From Arthrobacter sp. 135MFCol5.1 (GTDB taxonomy: Bacteria; Actinomycetota; Actinomycetes; Actinomycetales; Micrococcaceae), in contig NZ_KB895453.1 in the NCBI RefSeq assembly GCF_000374865.1, positions 248,001 to 312,000 on the forward strand: a stretch of DNA of 64,000 bases, in the 5' to 3' direction. Positions within the stretch are counted from its first letter, which is position 1, and each line of letters begins with the position of its first letter. The position numbers and the translations under genes are program-made. Of the stretch, positions 38,714 through 49,658 are shown piece by piece. The notes under the pieces were generated by a model. It saw nothing but the letters and a program-made list of their open reading frames with translations. It did no database searches and was not told the origin of the DNA.

Positions 38714-39817
38714 TCAGTTGCCGCCGAGCGCCAGCAGCGCATCGACCTTGGTGACGCGGCGGACCGCCAGTGCGGCGCCGGCCAGGCCCAGGGCAACAAT
38801 CCCGACGACGGGAAGCACCGTGGTGCCGGCGTTCAGCAGGAACGGGGCAGCCTGGGCCGCCAGCGCACCGGCGGCGACGCCCACTGCTCCACCGATGGCG
38901 GCCCCGGCCACGAGGACGATCGCGGCCTGGGTCATGGCGTCCTTAAGGATGTAGGAGCCGGAGGCGCCCATGGCCTTCAGGACGGCGATGTCGCGGGTGC
39001 GCTGGATGGTCCAGACCGTCAGGAAGGCAACGATCACCAACGACGAGATCCCGTACAGGAAGGCCTGCATCAGGGTCAGGGACCCGTTCTCGCTCTTGAA
39101 GGAGCCCAGGGCCTGGAATGATCCGGTCCGGGATTCGCTGACCGTGCCTGCGGCCGCATTGGCCTCGGCCCCGTCCACCGCGGCCCCGGGCACGGAAGTG
39201 ACGGCGATGACCGTGGCCAGCTGGTCGCCGTCGGACACGTGCGCCACCTTTGCCCATGCGGGCAACGCAGTCCACACCACGCTGGTGTGCGCGTACCACT
39301 GGTCCGGCACCACGGCGGCTACGCCCAACTCGATGCCGCCAACAGAGATCTTGTCGCCCTGGCCTGCGGACAGCGCTTCCGCCGTCGAGGCGCCCAGCAC
39401 CGCGGTCCCGGCGGATACCTCCACCGGTGCCAGCGGGCTGCCCGGCGAGACCCCGAACACGGCGACGTTGGCGGTCCCCGCGCCGCCGGCCGCCTGCGCT
39501 CGGGTCTGGGTGATGCCCAGCGGTTCGGCGGACTGGACGCCGGGCTGGTTCCTCCACCGGGCCACCTGCCCGGCCGTCACGGAGCTTTCCGTGTAGGACG
39601 ACTTGGGCGTGCGGGCCCCGGGAGCGCCGAACGCGATGACGTCCACCGGCCGGGCGGCGGACGCACCGAGCTTGCCGATTGCCGACGTCGACTGCTCGGC
39701 GAGTCCCGCCGTCAGGCCGGACAGCATGACCAGCAGGAGGGTAATCAGGGCTACGACGCCGCCCATCATGGCGAACCGGCCTTTGGCGAAGCGGATATCG
39801 CGGATTGCCAGGAACAC
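38714..39817 (-). CDS. FtsX-like ABC permease
   Basis: A 367-residue permease of the MacB/FtsX family: one N-terminal membrane segment (MMGGVVALITLLLVMLSGLT), a large extracytoplasmic domain (about residues 45-235), then three C-terminal segments (about 245-360) with the characteristic LKAMGASGSYI element. The start is taken at GTG 39817, with the family-typical FLAIRDIRFAKGRFAMM; an extension upstream looks non-coding. Its partner is the ATPase directly downstream. Such pairs export antimicrobial peptides or lipids, or act mechanically; the cargo is unknown. Confidence 0.87.
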   Translation of the reverse strand: MFLAIRDIRFAKGRFAMMGGVVALITLLLVMLSGLTAGLAEQSTSAIGKLGASAARPVDVIAFGAPGARTPKSSYTESSVTAGQVARWRNQPGVQSAEPLGITQTRAQAAGGAGTANVAVFGVSPGSPLAPVEVSAGTAVLGASTAEALSAGQGDKISVGGIELGVAAVVPDQWYAHTSVVWTALPAWAKVAHVSDGDQLATVIAVTSVPGAAVDGAEANAAAGTVSESRTGSFQALGSFKSENGSLTLMQAFLYGISSLVIVAFLTVWTIQRTRDIAVLKAMGASGSYILKDAMTQAAIVLVAGAAIGGAVGVAAGALAAQAAPFLLNAGTTVLPVVGIVALGLAGAALAVRRVTKVDALLALGGN

Positions 39818-39983
39818 GTTGTTTCTTCTCTCAGCAGGGGTGGATTCTCTTGTCCTTCCACTGTCCCGGCGGAAGCCTGCGGCGGCATCGCGGGGACGGT
39901 TGATCCGCGGGAATGGAAAGGTTGAGCCCGCAGTCAACCTTTTGGTTGATCCCGTCCCGGCGGGCCCGGCATAAGCTGATGAA

Positions 39984-41336
39984 ATGCCTGCCACGCTCCT
40001 GCCGCCGTCACCGCAAAACCCCGGCGGCGCCCCGGCCAAGGGGCCGCTGGCCGCCCTGGAAAATGCGTCATCGGCCGCGATCCTCCGGGTCCTGCGCGTC
40101 ACCTTGCACGCTGGGTTCGCCGTCCTGTTGGCCGTCGCCCTGGTCCGGTTGTTCCTTGACGGCGGTCCGCTGCGCTGGCTGTGGGCGGCAGCCGCAGTCG
40201 TCCTGGCCGTCATCTACCTGGCGGGGACCGTCCTGGAAAAGCGGCACGCCGAAGCCAGGATCGGCTTCAACCCCCGCCGCTACGGCCTCCTGTGGCTGGG
40301 CCTGGTCACGGCCCTGTGGGCGGTGCTGCTTGCCGGGAGTGCGGACTTCGCCTGGCTGGCCTTCCCCATCTTCTTCCTGCATCTGCACCTGCTGCCGCGG
40401 CGCGCGGCGCTGCTGACGATCGCCCTGATGACCGCGGCGGTGATCGTCTCCCAGTGGGCAGCGAGCGGCGCGCCGGTCCCGCATGCGGCCGCCGTGGTGG
40501 GGCCCGTGCTGGGCGCGGTGTTCTCCGTGATCACCGGCCTCGCCTACGCGGCCCTCTACCGGGAGGCAGAGAACCAGCGGCGTGCGGCGGACGAACTGCG
40601 GCGCACGCGCGAGGAATTGTCCCGGTCCCAGCACCAGTCCGGGGTGCTGGCGGAGCGGGAGCGCCTGGCCCGGGAGATCCACGACACCTTGGCGCAGGGG
40701 CTGTCCAGCATCGTGCTCCTGGGGAGGGCCGCCGAACAGTCGCTGGCCGACGGTGACGAACCGACGGCGGCCGCCCGGCTGGCGCTGGTGCAGCAGGCCG
40801 CAGCGGACAACCTTGCCGAGGCGCGGAGCTTTGTGCGCGGGCTGTCGTCGCCGCACCTTGAGGGGACCACGCTGGTGGAGGCCCTGCGCCGGCTGTGCGG
40901 GACCACGGAGACCGGCGCCGCAGCCGCCGGGCTTGCGCTGCGGTGCTGGCTGGAGGTGGACGGTGATCCGCAGGATCTGCCCCAGCCCGTGCGCGTGGCC
41001 CTGCTGCGGGCGGCGCAGGCGAGCCTCGCCAATGTCCGCGACCACGCCCGGGCCGCGAACGCCGTCGTCACCCTTGCCTTCCTTGGCACGGAGGTGACCA
41101 TGGACATTTACGACGACGGCACGGGCTTTGAGCCGTCCCGTGCGGCCGGTGCCCCGGACGCTGCGGACGGCAGCGGGTTCGGGCTGCGTTCGCTGCGGGA
41201 GCGCGTTGACGGCCTGAACGGCTCGCTGGCGGTGGAGTCCGCACCGGGGGAGGGAACGGTGGTGGCCATCCGGCTGCCGGTGGACAGTGCCGTTTCGGAC
41301 GGTGCTGCCCCGCTGGAGGGAGGAAGCGGTGGGTGA
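39984..41336 (+). CDS. NarL-type sensor histidine kinase
   Basis: A 450-residue membrane sensor kinase. Four to six hydrophobic segments occupy about residues 30-190, with no large external loop, so it may sense in the membrane. The HisKA_3 box LAREIHDTLAQGLSSIVLLGRAAEQ near 235 contains the phosphorylated His. The ATPase domain shows SLANVRDHARAAN, DDGTGFEP and GFGLRSLRERVDGLNG near 340-420. The gene overlaps its response regulator by eight bases and is divergent from the FtsX/LolD operon, as in systems that sense cell-envelope stress. Confidence 0.9.
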   Translation: MPATLLPPSPQNPGGAPAKGPLAALENASSAAILRVLRVTLHAGFAVLLAVALVRLFLDGGPLRWLWAAAAVVLAVIYLAGTVLEKRHAEARIGFNPRRYGLLWLGLVTALWAVLLAGSADFAWLAFPIFFLHLHLLPRRAALLTIALMTAAVIVSQWAASGAPVPHAAAVVGPVLGAVFSVITGLAYAALYREAENQRRAADELRRTREELSRSQHQSGVLAERERLAREIHDTLAQGLSSIVLLGRAAEQSLADGDEPTAAARLALVQQAAADNLAEARSFVRGLSSPHLEGTTLVEALRRLCGTTETGAAAAGLALRCWLEVDGDPQDLPQPVRVALLRAAQASLANVRDHARAANAVVTLAFLGTEVTMDIYDDGTGFEPSRAAGAPDAADGSGFGLRSLRERVDGLNGSLAVESAPGEGTVVAIRLPVDSAVSDGAAPLEGGSGG

Positions 41337-41988
41337 GGTCCGGGTCCTGCTGGTGGACGACCATCCCGTGGTGCGTGCCGGCCTGCGGGCCATGCTGACG
41401 GGGTTCGACGGCATTTCCATTGCCGCTGAAGCCTCCGACGGCAGGGCTGCGCTGCACGAACTGGCGCGGCTGGCAGCGCTGGGCGGTATGCCGGACGTGG
41501 TGCTCATGGACCTGCAGATGGGGGAGGGGATGGACGGCGTCACCGCCACTGCCGAGATCCGGAAGCTCCACCCGGCTCCGCCGGTGCTCATCCTCACCAC
41601 CTACGACACCGACGCGGACATCCTTGCCGCTGTCGAGGCCGGTGCCAGCGGGTACATGCTGAAGGACGCACCCCCGGAACAGCTGCGGCAGGCGGTGCTG
41701 CAGGCCGCGGCCGGCGGCACGGCCCTGGCGCCGCGGGCGGCAGCACTGCTGATGGACCGGATCAGCAACCCCGGAACCTCACTGACACCGCGGGAAGTCC
41801 AGCTGCTGGAACTGTTGGCCACCGGCCTGTCCAACCGGGCCATCGCCAGGCAGGTCTTCATCTCGGAGGCGACGGTCAAGACCCACCTGGTGCACATCTA
41901 CGGCAAGCTCGGCGTGGACAACCGCACGGCCGCCATCGCCGCAGCCACCCAGCGGCGCATCATCCGGCCGCCGGGCGCCAGGGGCTGA
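41329..41988 (+). CDS. LuxR/NarL-type response regulator
   Basis: A 219-residue response regulator. The receiver domain (residues 3-125) has LLVDDHPVVRAGL, the phosphorylated Asp in VVLMDLQMGEG, and GASGYMLKDAP with the conserved Lys. The C-terminal LuxR helix-turn-helix is LTPREVQLLELLATGLSNRAIARQVFISEATVKTHL near 155-190. I chose the GTG at 41329, which follows GGAGGAAGC and overlaps the kinase gene end. Partner of the kinase just upstream; the likely target is the divergent ABC operon. Confidence 0.92.
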   Translation: MGEVRVLLVDDHPVVRAGLRAMLTGFDGISIAAEASDGRAALHELARLAALGGMPDVVLMDLQMGEGMDGVTATAEIRKLHPAPPVLILTTYDTDADILAAVEAGASGYMLKDAPPEQLRQAVLQAAAGGTALAPRAAALLMDRISNPGTSLTPREVQLLELLATGLSNRAIARQVFISEATVKTHLVHIYGKLGVDNRTAAIAAATQRRIIRPPGARG

Positions 41989-42076
41989 GCTGCAGTAGGT
42001 TTATTCCACTGTGATGGCTGAGGCCACTGCTACCGTGGGCTGCCAGTCCCGTGCCACTCTGTTCAAAGGAGAACGA

Positions 42077-43690
42077 ATGTCCCGTCCGGTTCCCGCCGTT
42101 GATGCCCTTCTTGCCACCTACGGCGCGGCCGATGCCTGCGCTGCGGAGCTCCTGTGCGACAGCCACGATCCGGGCGGCGTTGCCTTTACCGTGGTTGCTG
42201 CGGACCTCTCAGCGGAGGACATCACCTACGGGGAGCTCCGGGAGCGCTCGGAGCGGGGTGCGGCCGCCCTGGCGGAACTGGGGATCGGGCCCGGGGATGC
42301 CGTGGCCACCCTGATGGGAAAGTCGGCAGACCTGGTGGTCATGCTCCTGGCCATTTGGCGGCGCGGGGCAGTCCACGTCCCGCTGTTCACGGCCTTCGCG
42401 TGGCCCGCCATCGAACTTCGCCTCACAGCCTCCGGCGCCAAGGCTGTGATCACCGACCCCGACCAGCGGACGAAGATCCAGGAAACCGGGGCCGCCGTGG
42501 TGGTGGCCGGTGCGGAGGCCTCCCTTCCCGACGTGGCGCTCGGCCCGCTCCTGGCCAGGCAACAACCGGGCATCGCGGCCGAAGCCGTGGGCGGTGAAGG
42601 TGCCTTGGTGCTGATCTTCACGTCCGGAACCACCGGCGCCCCCAAGGGTGTGCCGGTGCCGCTCCGGGCGCTGGCCGCATTCCGCCAGTACGTCGAACTG
42701 GGCCTGGACGTCAGCGAGGAGGATGTGTTCTGGAATGCCGCGGACCCTGGCTGGGCCTACGGCCTGTACTACGGGATCCTGGGCCCGATGGCGGCGGGGC
42801 GGCGGAACCTCCTGCTGCGCCCGGGTTTCTCCCCGGAACTCAGCTTCAAGGTGTTGGAGGCGTTTTCCGTCACCAACTTTGCCGCTGCTCCCACGGTGTA
42901 CCGCACCATGCGCGCGAAAGCCGGCGCCGGAACAGGTCCCTTCCACCTTCGGCGCGCCTCGTCCGCCGGCGAACCGTTGACCCCGGAGGTGATCAGCTGG
43001 GCCCGGGAAATGCTTGGGGTTCCGGTGCGGGACCACTATGGACAGACCGAACACGGGATGATGATCATCAACGTCTGGCACGACGACGTCAGGACGGAGC
43101 TGCGGCCAGGTTCCATGGGCCGGCCCCTGCCGGGGTGGAGCTGCGAGGTCCTCAAGGACAATGCTGACGAACCGGCCGCGTCTGGTGAGCTGGGCCGCGT
43201 TGCCGTAGACGTGGCGGGGAGTCCCATGATGTGGTTCCGGGGGTATCAGGACGCGCCGGAGAAGACGGCCGAGAGGTTCAGCGCGGACGGCAAGTGGTAC
43301 CTGACCGGTGATGCGGGCATGGTGGACGAGGACGGCTTCTATTTCTTCTCTTCCCGGGATGACGACGTGATCATCATGGCCGGATACCGGATTGGTCCGT
43401 TCGAGGTGGAGAGCGTCCTGTCCACGCATCCGGCGGTGGCGGAAAGCGCCGTGGTGGGCGCCCCCGACGAACTGCGCGGAGAAGTCCTGGAAGCCTACGT
43501 TGTCCTGGCCGGCGGGACCACCGGAAGTGATGCCCTGGTTGCCGAACTCCAGGCCCTGGTCAAGACGCAATTCGCCGCCCACGCGTATCCGCGCCGTATC
43601 CACTTCGTCGAGGACCTGCCAAAGACGCCGTCCGGAAAGCTGCAGCGCTACATCCTGCGGCAGCAGCGGGCCGCTTCCTCCGGCAGCTAG
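42077..43690 (+). CDS. AMP-dependent acyl-CoA synthetase (medium-chain/acetyl-CoA type)
   Basis: A 537-residue ANL-superfamily ligase forming an acyl-AMP and then acyl-CoA. Motifs in order are the P-loop IFTSGTTGAPKGVP near residue 180, DHYGQTEHGM near 320, YLTGDAG near 412, RDDDVIIMAGYRIGPFEVE near 432 and the adenylation Lys in KTPSGKLQRYIL near 520. Start ATG at 42077 follows AAAGGAGAA. The short N-terminal region and the Trp-rich pocket element DPGWAYGLYYG are as in MACS and propionyl/acetyl-CoA synthetase-like enzymes. The acyl substrate is not determined, and the neighbours give no help. Confidence 0.9.
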   Translation: MSRPVPAVDALLATYGAADACAAELLCDSHDPGGVAFTVVAADLSAEDITYGELRERSERGAAALAELGIGPGDAVATLMGKSADLVVMLLAIWRRGAVHVPLFTAFAWPAIELRLTASGAKAVITDPDQRTKIQETGAAVVVAGAEASLPDVALGPLLARQQPGIAAEAVGGEGALVLIFTSGTTGAPKGVPVPLRALAAFRQYVELGLDVSEEDVFWNAADPGWAYGLYYGILGPMAAGRRNLLLRPGFSPELSFKVLEAFSVTNFAAAPTVYRTMRAKAGAGTGPFHLRRASSAGEPLTPEVISWAREMLGVPVRDHYGQTEHGMMIINVWHDDVRTELRPGSMGRPLPGWSCEVLKDNADEPAASGELGRVAVDVAGSPMMWFRGYQDAPEKTAERFSADGKWYLTGDAGMVDEDGFYFFSSRDDDVIIMAGYRIGPFEVESVLSTHPAVAESAVVGAPDELRGEVLEAYVVLAGGTTGSDALVAELQALVKTQFAAHAYPRRIHFVEDLPKTPSGKLQRYILRQQRAASSGS

Positions 43691-43804
43691 CGCTCAAGGT
43701 TGGATCAAGATTGGCCAAAGAAGTCCGGGACACGGGTTGGTGCCGCACGCCGGCCGGTAATTCTTAAGTGCTTCCAGGCCAGTTCCCCGGCAGGAAGTAC
43801 TGGA

Positions 43805-43839
43805 AGCCCCCGCGCTGGAGCGAGACTCGCGCGGGGGCT
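43805..43839. terminator. hairpin between converging synthetase and monooxygenase genes
   Basis: Perfect 11-bp arms AGCCCCCGCGC (43805-43815) and its complement (43829-43839) around a 13-base loop, just after the stop of the - strand monooxygenase gene. Confidence 0.6.
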
Positions 43840-43857
43840 GTCCCAATGTTCCTGAGC

Positions 43858-44160
43858 TCAATGTCCTGCTGAGGACACCGCCACGAAGTGCTCCACCAAC
43901 GGAAACGGCTCGTAGAAGTGGTGCAACAGCTGGCGCCACTGCTGGTACTCGGGGGATCCGCGGAAGCCGATGGTATGGTCCTCCAGGGTCTCCCACTCGA
44001 CGAGGAGCAGGTAGGTGCCCGGCGACTCCACCGATCTGGAAAGCGACAACGCTCGGAAACCCGGCATTGAAGCGATGATCGCCCGGGCCTGGTTGAAGGC
44101 CGCCTCGAAATCCGTTTCGCGGCCCGGCAGCACCGGGAGCAGGGCGTGTTCGGTAATCAC
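43858..44160 (-). CDS. antibiotic biosynthesis monooxygenase-like (ABM) protein
   Basis: A 100-residue ferredoxin-like fold protein of the ABM family. LPGRETDFEAAFNQARAI, GFRALSLSRSVESPGTYLLLVEWETLEDH and the terminal VEHFVAV match the typical order of helix and strands. Members are cofactor-free monooxygenases, haem-degrading enzymes or unassigned. The start overlaps the stop of the acetyltransferase gene, so the two are coupled. No haem-ligand motif stands out. Confidence 0.82.
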   Translation of the reverse strand: MITEHALLPVLPGRETDFEAAFNQARAIIASMPGFRALSLSRSVESPGTYLLLVEWETLEDHTIGFRGSPEYQQWRQLLHHFYEPFPLVEHFVAVSSAGH

Positions 44161-44696
44161 CTGGCAGGCCCTGCAGTTTTCCCGACGCCGATCCAGTACC
44201 GCCGCTTGCCGTTGCGGGTGTCCTCGTAGCGGCCGCCATTCTTTTCGATCGTTGCCCGTGACCCGGAGTTGTCCTCGTCGCAGGTCAGGAGAACCCGTTC
44301 GATTCCGAGCGCCCGGGCCACCGGGAGCGCATCAGCCAACGCCTTCGCAGCGTGCCCGCGGCGCCTTGCCGACGGCCGGACGCTGTAGCCAATGTGGCCG
44401 CCCTCGTTGAGGAGGAACTCATTGAGGTAGTGCCGGATGGCCAGCGAGCCGAGGACGGTGGTGCCCTCCACGATCCACAGGTAGGTGCACGGGACGTACC
44501 CGGGTTTGCGCACTGTTTCCGGTTTGGCGTCGTTGATGAGGGTGCCAACCAGTCGCTCAAAGACCCCGGGATCCTTGAGGTCTTCCGGCGCCCAGCCTTC
44601 AAGGCCTGCGCCATCAATATGGGCTCCGCCAAACTCCAGGAACGCCTCCAGCCACGAGGCGTGCAGGGTTGCGTCGGGGCTGGTGAGATGGGCCAT
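44157..44696 (-). CDS. GNAT family N-acetyltransferase
   Basis: A 179-residue GNAT enzyme. The acetyl-CoA loop is SVRPSARRRGHAAKAL near residue 112, followed by RVLLTCDEDNSGSRATIEKNGGRYE, a strong match to the RimJ/RimL-like small-molecule acetyltransferases. The substrate is unknown. It is coupled to the ABM gene through an overlap of start and stop. The ATG at 44696 is the only reasonable start. Confidence 0.88.
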   Translation of the reverse strand: MAHLTSPDATLHASWLEAFLEFGGAHIDGAGLEGWAPEDLKDPGVFERLVGTLINDAKPETVRKPGYVPCTYLWIVEGTTVLGSLAIRHYLNEFLLNEGGHIGYSVRPSARRRGHAAKALADALPVARALGIERVLLTCDEDNSGSRATIEKNGGRYEDTRNGKRRYWIGVGKTAGPAR

Positions 44697-44845
44697 TCAA
44701 CGATCGTAGCCGAGCCGCAGGGGCGGGTGCGGTGGGCCCGGAGCAACGGGCCGGGCACGCCTGCATTCACCATGGACAACGGAACACGGCCGAACTTAAA
44801 ATCGATCGCTGGGACCCCCGAGAAAGATGACGGAAAGGGTTCGAG

Positions 44846-45238
44846 ATGGGAATTGAAGAAAACGCGGCAGTAGTGCGGCGCGGTTACGAAGCCTTCAATA
44901 CGGGCGACGTGGAAACCCTCAAGGGCCTGTTCGCCCCTGATGCCGTCTACCGGGTTGGCGGCAATGGCGGCCTTGCAGGTGACAAGCATGGCCAGCAGGA
45001 AGTCATGGGCTATTTCGGCGAACTGTTTTCCCGGTCCGGCGGAACGGTCAAAGTTCAGTTGCGGGACGTGATCGCCGGTGAACACCACACCATTGGCCTG
45101 CAGACCGCTGAAGCGCAACGAAACGGGAAATCGATGAAGCAGGACGGCGTCCTGGTCTTCACCTTGAAGGACGGGAAAGTCACCGAGGTCAGCGAGTTCC
45201 AGGAGGACACCGCCACCGCCTCGGAGTTCTGGTCCTGA
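44846..45238 (+). CDS. SnoaL/NTF2-like protein
   Basis: A 130-residue protein of the NTF2-like alpha+beta fold (SnoaL_2 type): RRGYEAFNTGDVETLKGLFAPDAVYRVGG near the N-terminus and VLVFTLKDGKVTEVSEFQED near the end are characteristic. Such proteins may be ketosteroid isomerase-like enzymes or binding proteins. ATG at 44846 follows GAAAGG. It is divergent from the GNAT gene and ends before a strong hairpin. Confidence 0.85.
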   Translation: MGIEENAAVVRRGYEAFNTGDVETLKGLFAPDAVYRVGGNGGLAGDKHGQQEVMGYFGELFSRSGGTVKVQLRDVIAGEHHTIGLQTAEAQRNGKSMKQDGVLVFTLKDGKVTEVSEFQEDTATASEFWS

Positions 45239-45265
45239 ATCCGAGGCAGCCAGGGAAACTGCCAT

Positions 45266-45303
45266 CGTTCCGGGCCGGCCGCACAGGTGGCCGGCCCGGA
45301 ACG
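45266..45303. terminator. bidirectional hairpin between SnoaL-like gene and katG
   Basis: A perfect 15-bp stem (45266-45280 with 45289-45303) and an eight-base loop, between the converging stops at 45238 and 45312. Confidence 0.75.
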
Positions 45304-45311
45304 CGGGCCAA

Positions 45312-47952
<2,641 letters not shown>

Positions 47953-48150
47953 ATGGACGGTTCAAGCTTTGTAGCCCTCTTCCTTGCGAGGAGCGACGAT
48001 ACTGCCACCAGCGCGTTGCCGCGCGCGCCCAAACGGGTCCGGGTGAAGAAACCCGGCTTGTCCCGCTGGTCCATCCTGCGCGGCCGGCTGGCGAGTGCGC
48101 TCCACCGGCTTGCCTGGGCGATCGAGCCTGACACCACGGGCACCTTCTAA
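47953..48150 (+). CDS. possible small basic protein, unknown
   Basis: A 65-residue frame starting at an ATG seven bases after AGGAAA. The product is basic in the middle (APKRVRVKKPGLSRW) with an amphipathic C-terminal half (RLASALHRLAWAIEP). I know no family for it. Codon use is compatible with the genome. Support is limited to the ribosome-binding site and composition. Confidence 0.4.
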   Translation: MDGSSFVALFLARSDDTATSALPRAPKRVRVKKPGLSRWSILRGRLASALHRLAWAIEPDTTGTF

Positions 48151-48416
48151 GCCCTGCACCTCTGCCTGGCCCGAGGCCCCGGCAACCCGGCCCTGGCGCC
48201 GGTCATCGCGCTCGGCGAACGGGTCTGGCCCGATGCGCCCGGAACGGCTGCCGGCTAGGACGGAATATCTGCCGGAGGCTGCGGCTTGTCGCAAGAGGGC
48301 CGTCATCGGCACAAGCAGGCGGCCCAACCTCCCGGCGCGATGCAGCGCGGGCCTTCCGCCACAGCGGAAGGCCGCGTCGGCGCGCGGAGACTCCCGGCAC
48401 CTAGAGAAGGAGCACC
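48151..48416. other. intergenic gap before the PRISE-like gene
   Basis: No gene recognised. The frame of the small protein continues 35 codons past its TAA before another stop, without any recognisable sequence. Confidence 0.35.
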
Positions 48417-49508
48417 ATGACCATCGGACCAGGAACAACGGCAGGCAACGGACGGACCGCCCTGGTGGTGGGTGCCACCGGCATCGCAGGGTCCGCCCTG
48501 GTGGATACCTTGGTGGGCGAAGGCTGGGCCGTCCTTGCCCTGTCCCGCAGGCCCGGAGCCGAGCGCCCCGGGGTCCGGTGGCTCTCCGCAGACCTGACCT
48601 CGGCGTCATCGCTGGCCGCTGTGCTTGGTCCGGAGAATCCGTCCCACGTGTACTTCACCGCCTGGTCGCGGCGGGCCACCGAGGAAGACAACATCGCCGT
48701 CAACGCGGGCATGGTGCGTGACCTCCTTGCCGCCCTCCGGGGAAAGGACGTGGCCCACGTCGCCATGATGACCGGGCTCAAGCATTACCTTGGACCGTTC
48801 GAGGCGTACGCCGCAGGGGAAATGCCGGACACGCCCTTCCACGAGGAGGAACCGCGCCTTCCGGTCCGGAACTTCTATTACGCCCAGGAGGATGAGCTCT
48901 GGGCGGCAGCGGCCCGGCAGGGATTCACCTGGTCCGTGCACCGTGCGCACACGGTGATCGGGCACGCGGTGGGCAACGCCATGAACATGGGCCTCACCCT
49001 GGCGGCGCAGGCCACCCTGTGCCGGGACAGCGGGGAGCCGTTTGTCTTCCCGGGCTCCGAGACGCAGTGGAACGGCCTGACCGACATGACGGACGCAGGG
49101 CTGCTTGCCGAACACATGCTGTGGGCTTCCACCACTCCGGCGGCGGCCAACGAGGCCTTCAACATCGTGAACGGCGATGTGTTCCGCTGGCGCTGGATGT
49201 GGCCGAAACTCGCCGCCTACTTCGGCGTGGAGTGGGAGGGTTACCAGGATGCGCCCCGTCCACTCGAGCAGTCCATGGCGGGGCGGGCGGACCAATGGCG
49301 GAAAATTGCCGCAGACCACAACCTCAGCGAACCGGAACTGGACCGGGTGGCGTCCTGGTGGCACACGGACGGCGACCTGGGGCGCGGCATCGAAGTGGTC
49401 ACGGACATGGGCAAGAGCAGGGACGCCGGCTTCACGGGATACCGGCGGACGCTGGACTCCTTCACGGCACTGTTTGACCGTTACCGCGCCGACAATCTGA
49501 TTCCCTAA
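48417..49508 (+). CDS. PRISE-type SDR reductase (progesterone 5-beta-reductase-like)
   Basis: A 363-residue extended SDR. The cofactor motif is VVGATGIAGSAL near residue 17. The catalytic pair of PRISE enzymes is visible as TGLKHYLGPFE (Lys) near 120 and NFYYAQEDEL (Tyr) near 152. PRISE enzymes reduce activated C=C bonds of enones with NADPH. Bacterial members are common and their natural substrates mostly unknown. ATG at 48417 follows AAGGAG. It stands alone between the katG region and the ABC exporter. Confidence 0.88.
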   Translation: MTIGPGTTAGNGRTALVVGATGIAGSALVDTLVGEGWAVLALSRRPGAERPGVRWLSADLTSASSLAAVLGPENPSHVYFTAWSRRATEEDNIAVNAGMVRDLLAALRGKDVAHVAMMTGLKHYLGPFEAYAAGEMPDTPFHEEEPRLPVRNFYYAQEDELWAAAARQGFTWSVHRAHTVIGHAVGNAMNMGLTLAAQATLCRDSGEPFVFPGSETQWNGLTDMTDAGLLAEHMLWASTTPAAANEAFNIVNGDVFRWRWMWPKLAAYFGVEWEGYQDAPRPLEQSMAGRADQWRKIAADHNLSEPELDRVASWWHTDGDLGRGIEVVTDMGKSRDAGFTGYRRTLDSFTALFDRYRADNLIP

Positions 49509-49658
49509 GGGGGACGAAAGGGCTCATAAAACGGCCTGCCGTACGCCGTCAGTGAACCCTGAAACTTCCTCCACCCACGCCCGGTCAAGTCCCAGTTTCC
49601 GGACGTACACTGACTGTCGCACCACGTTTGTGGACACACCGTCAGGTTGGAGCCGCCC

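Noticed and set aside
48148..48255. Read-through extension of the small protein past its TAA
   Set aside because: The 35 codons after the stop have no recognisable sequence; nothing suggests recoding.
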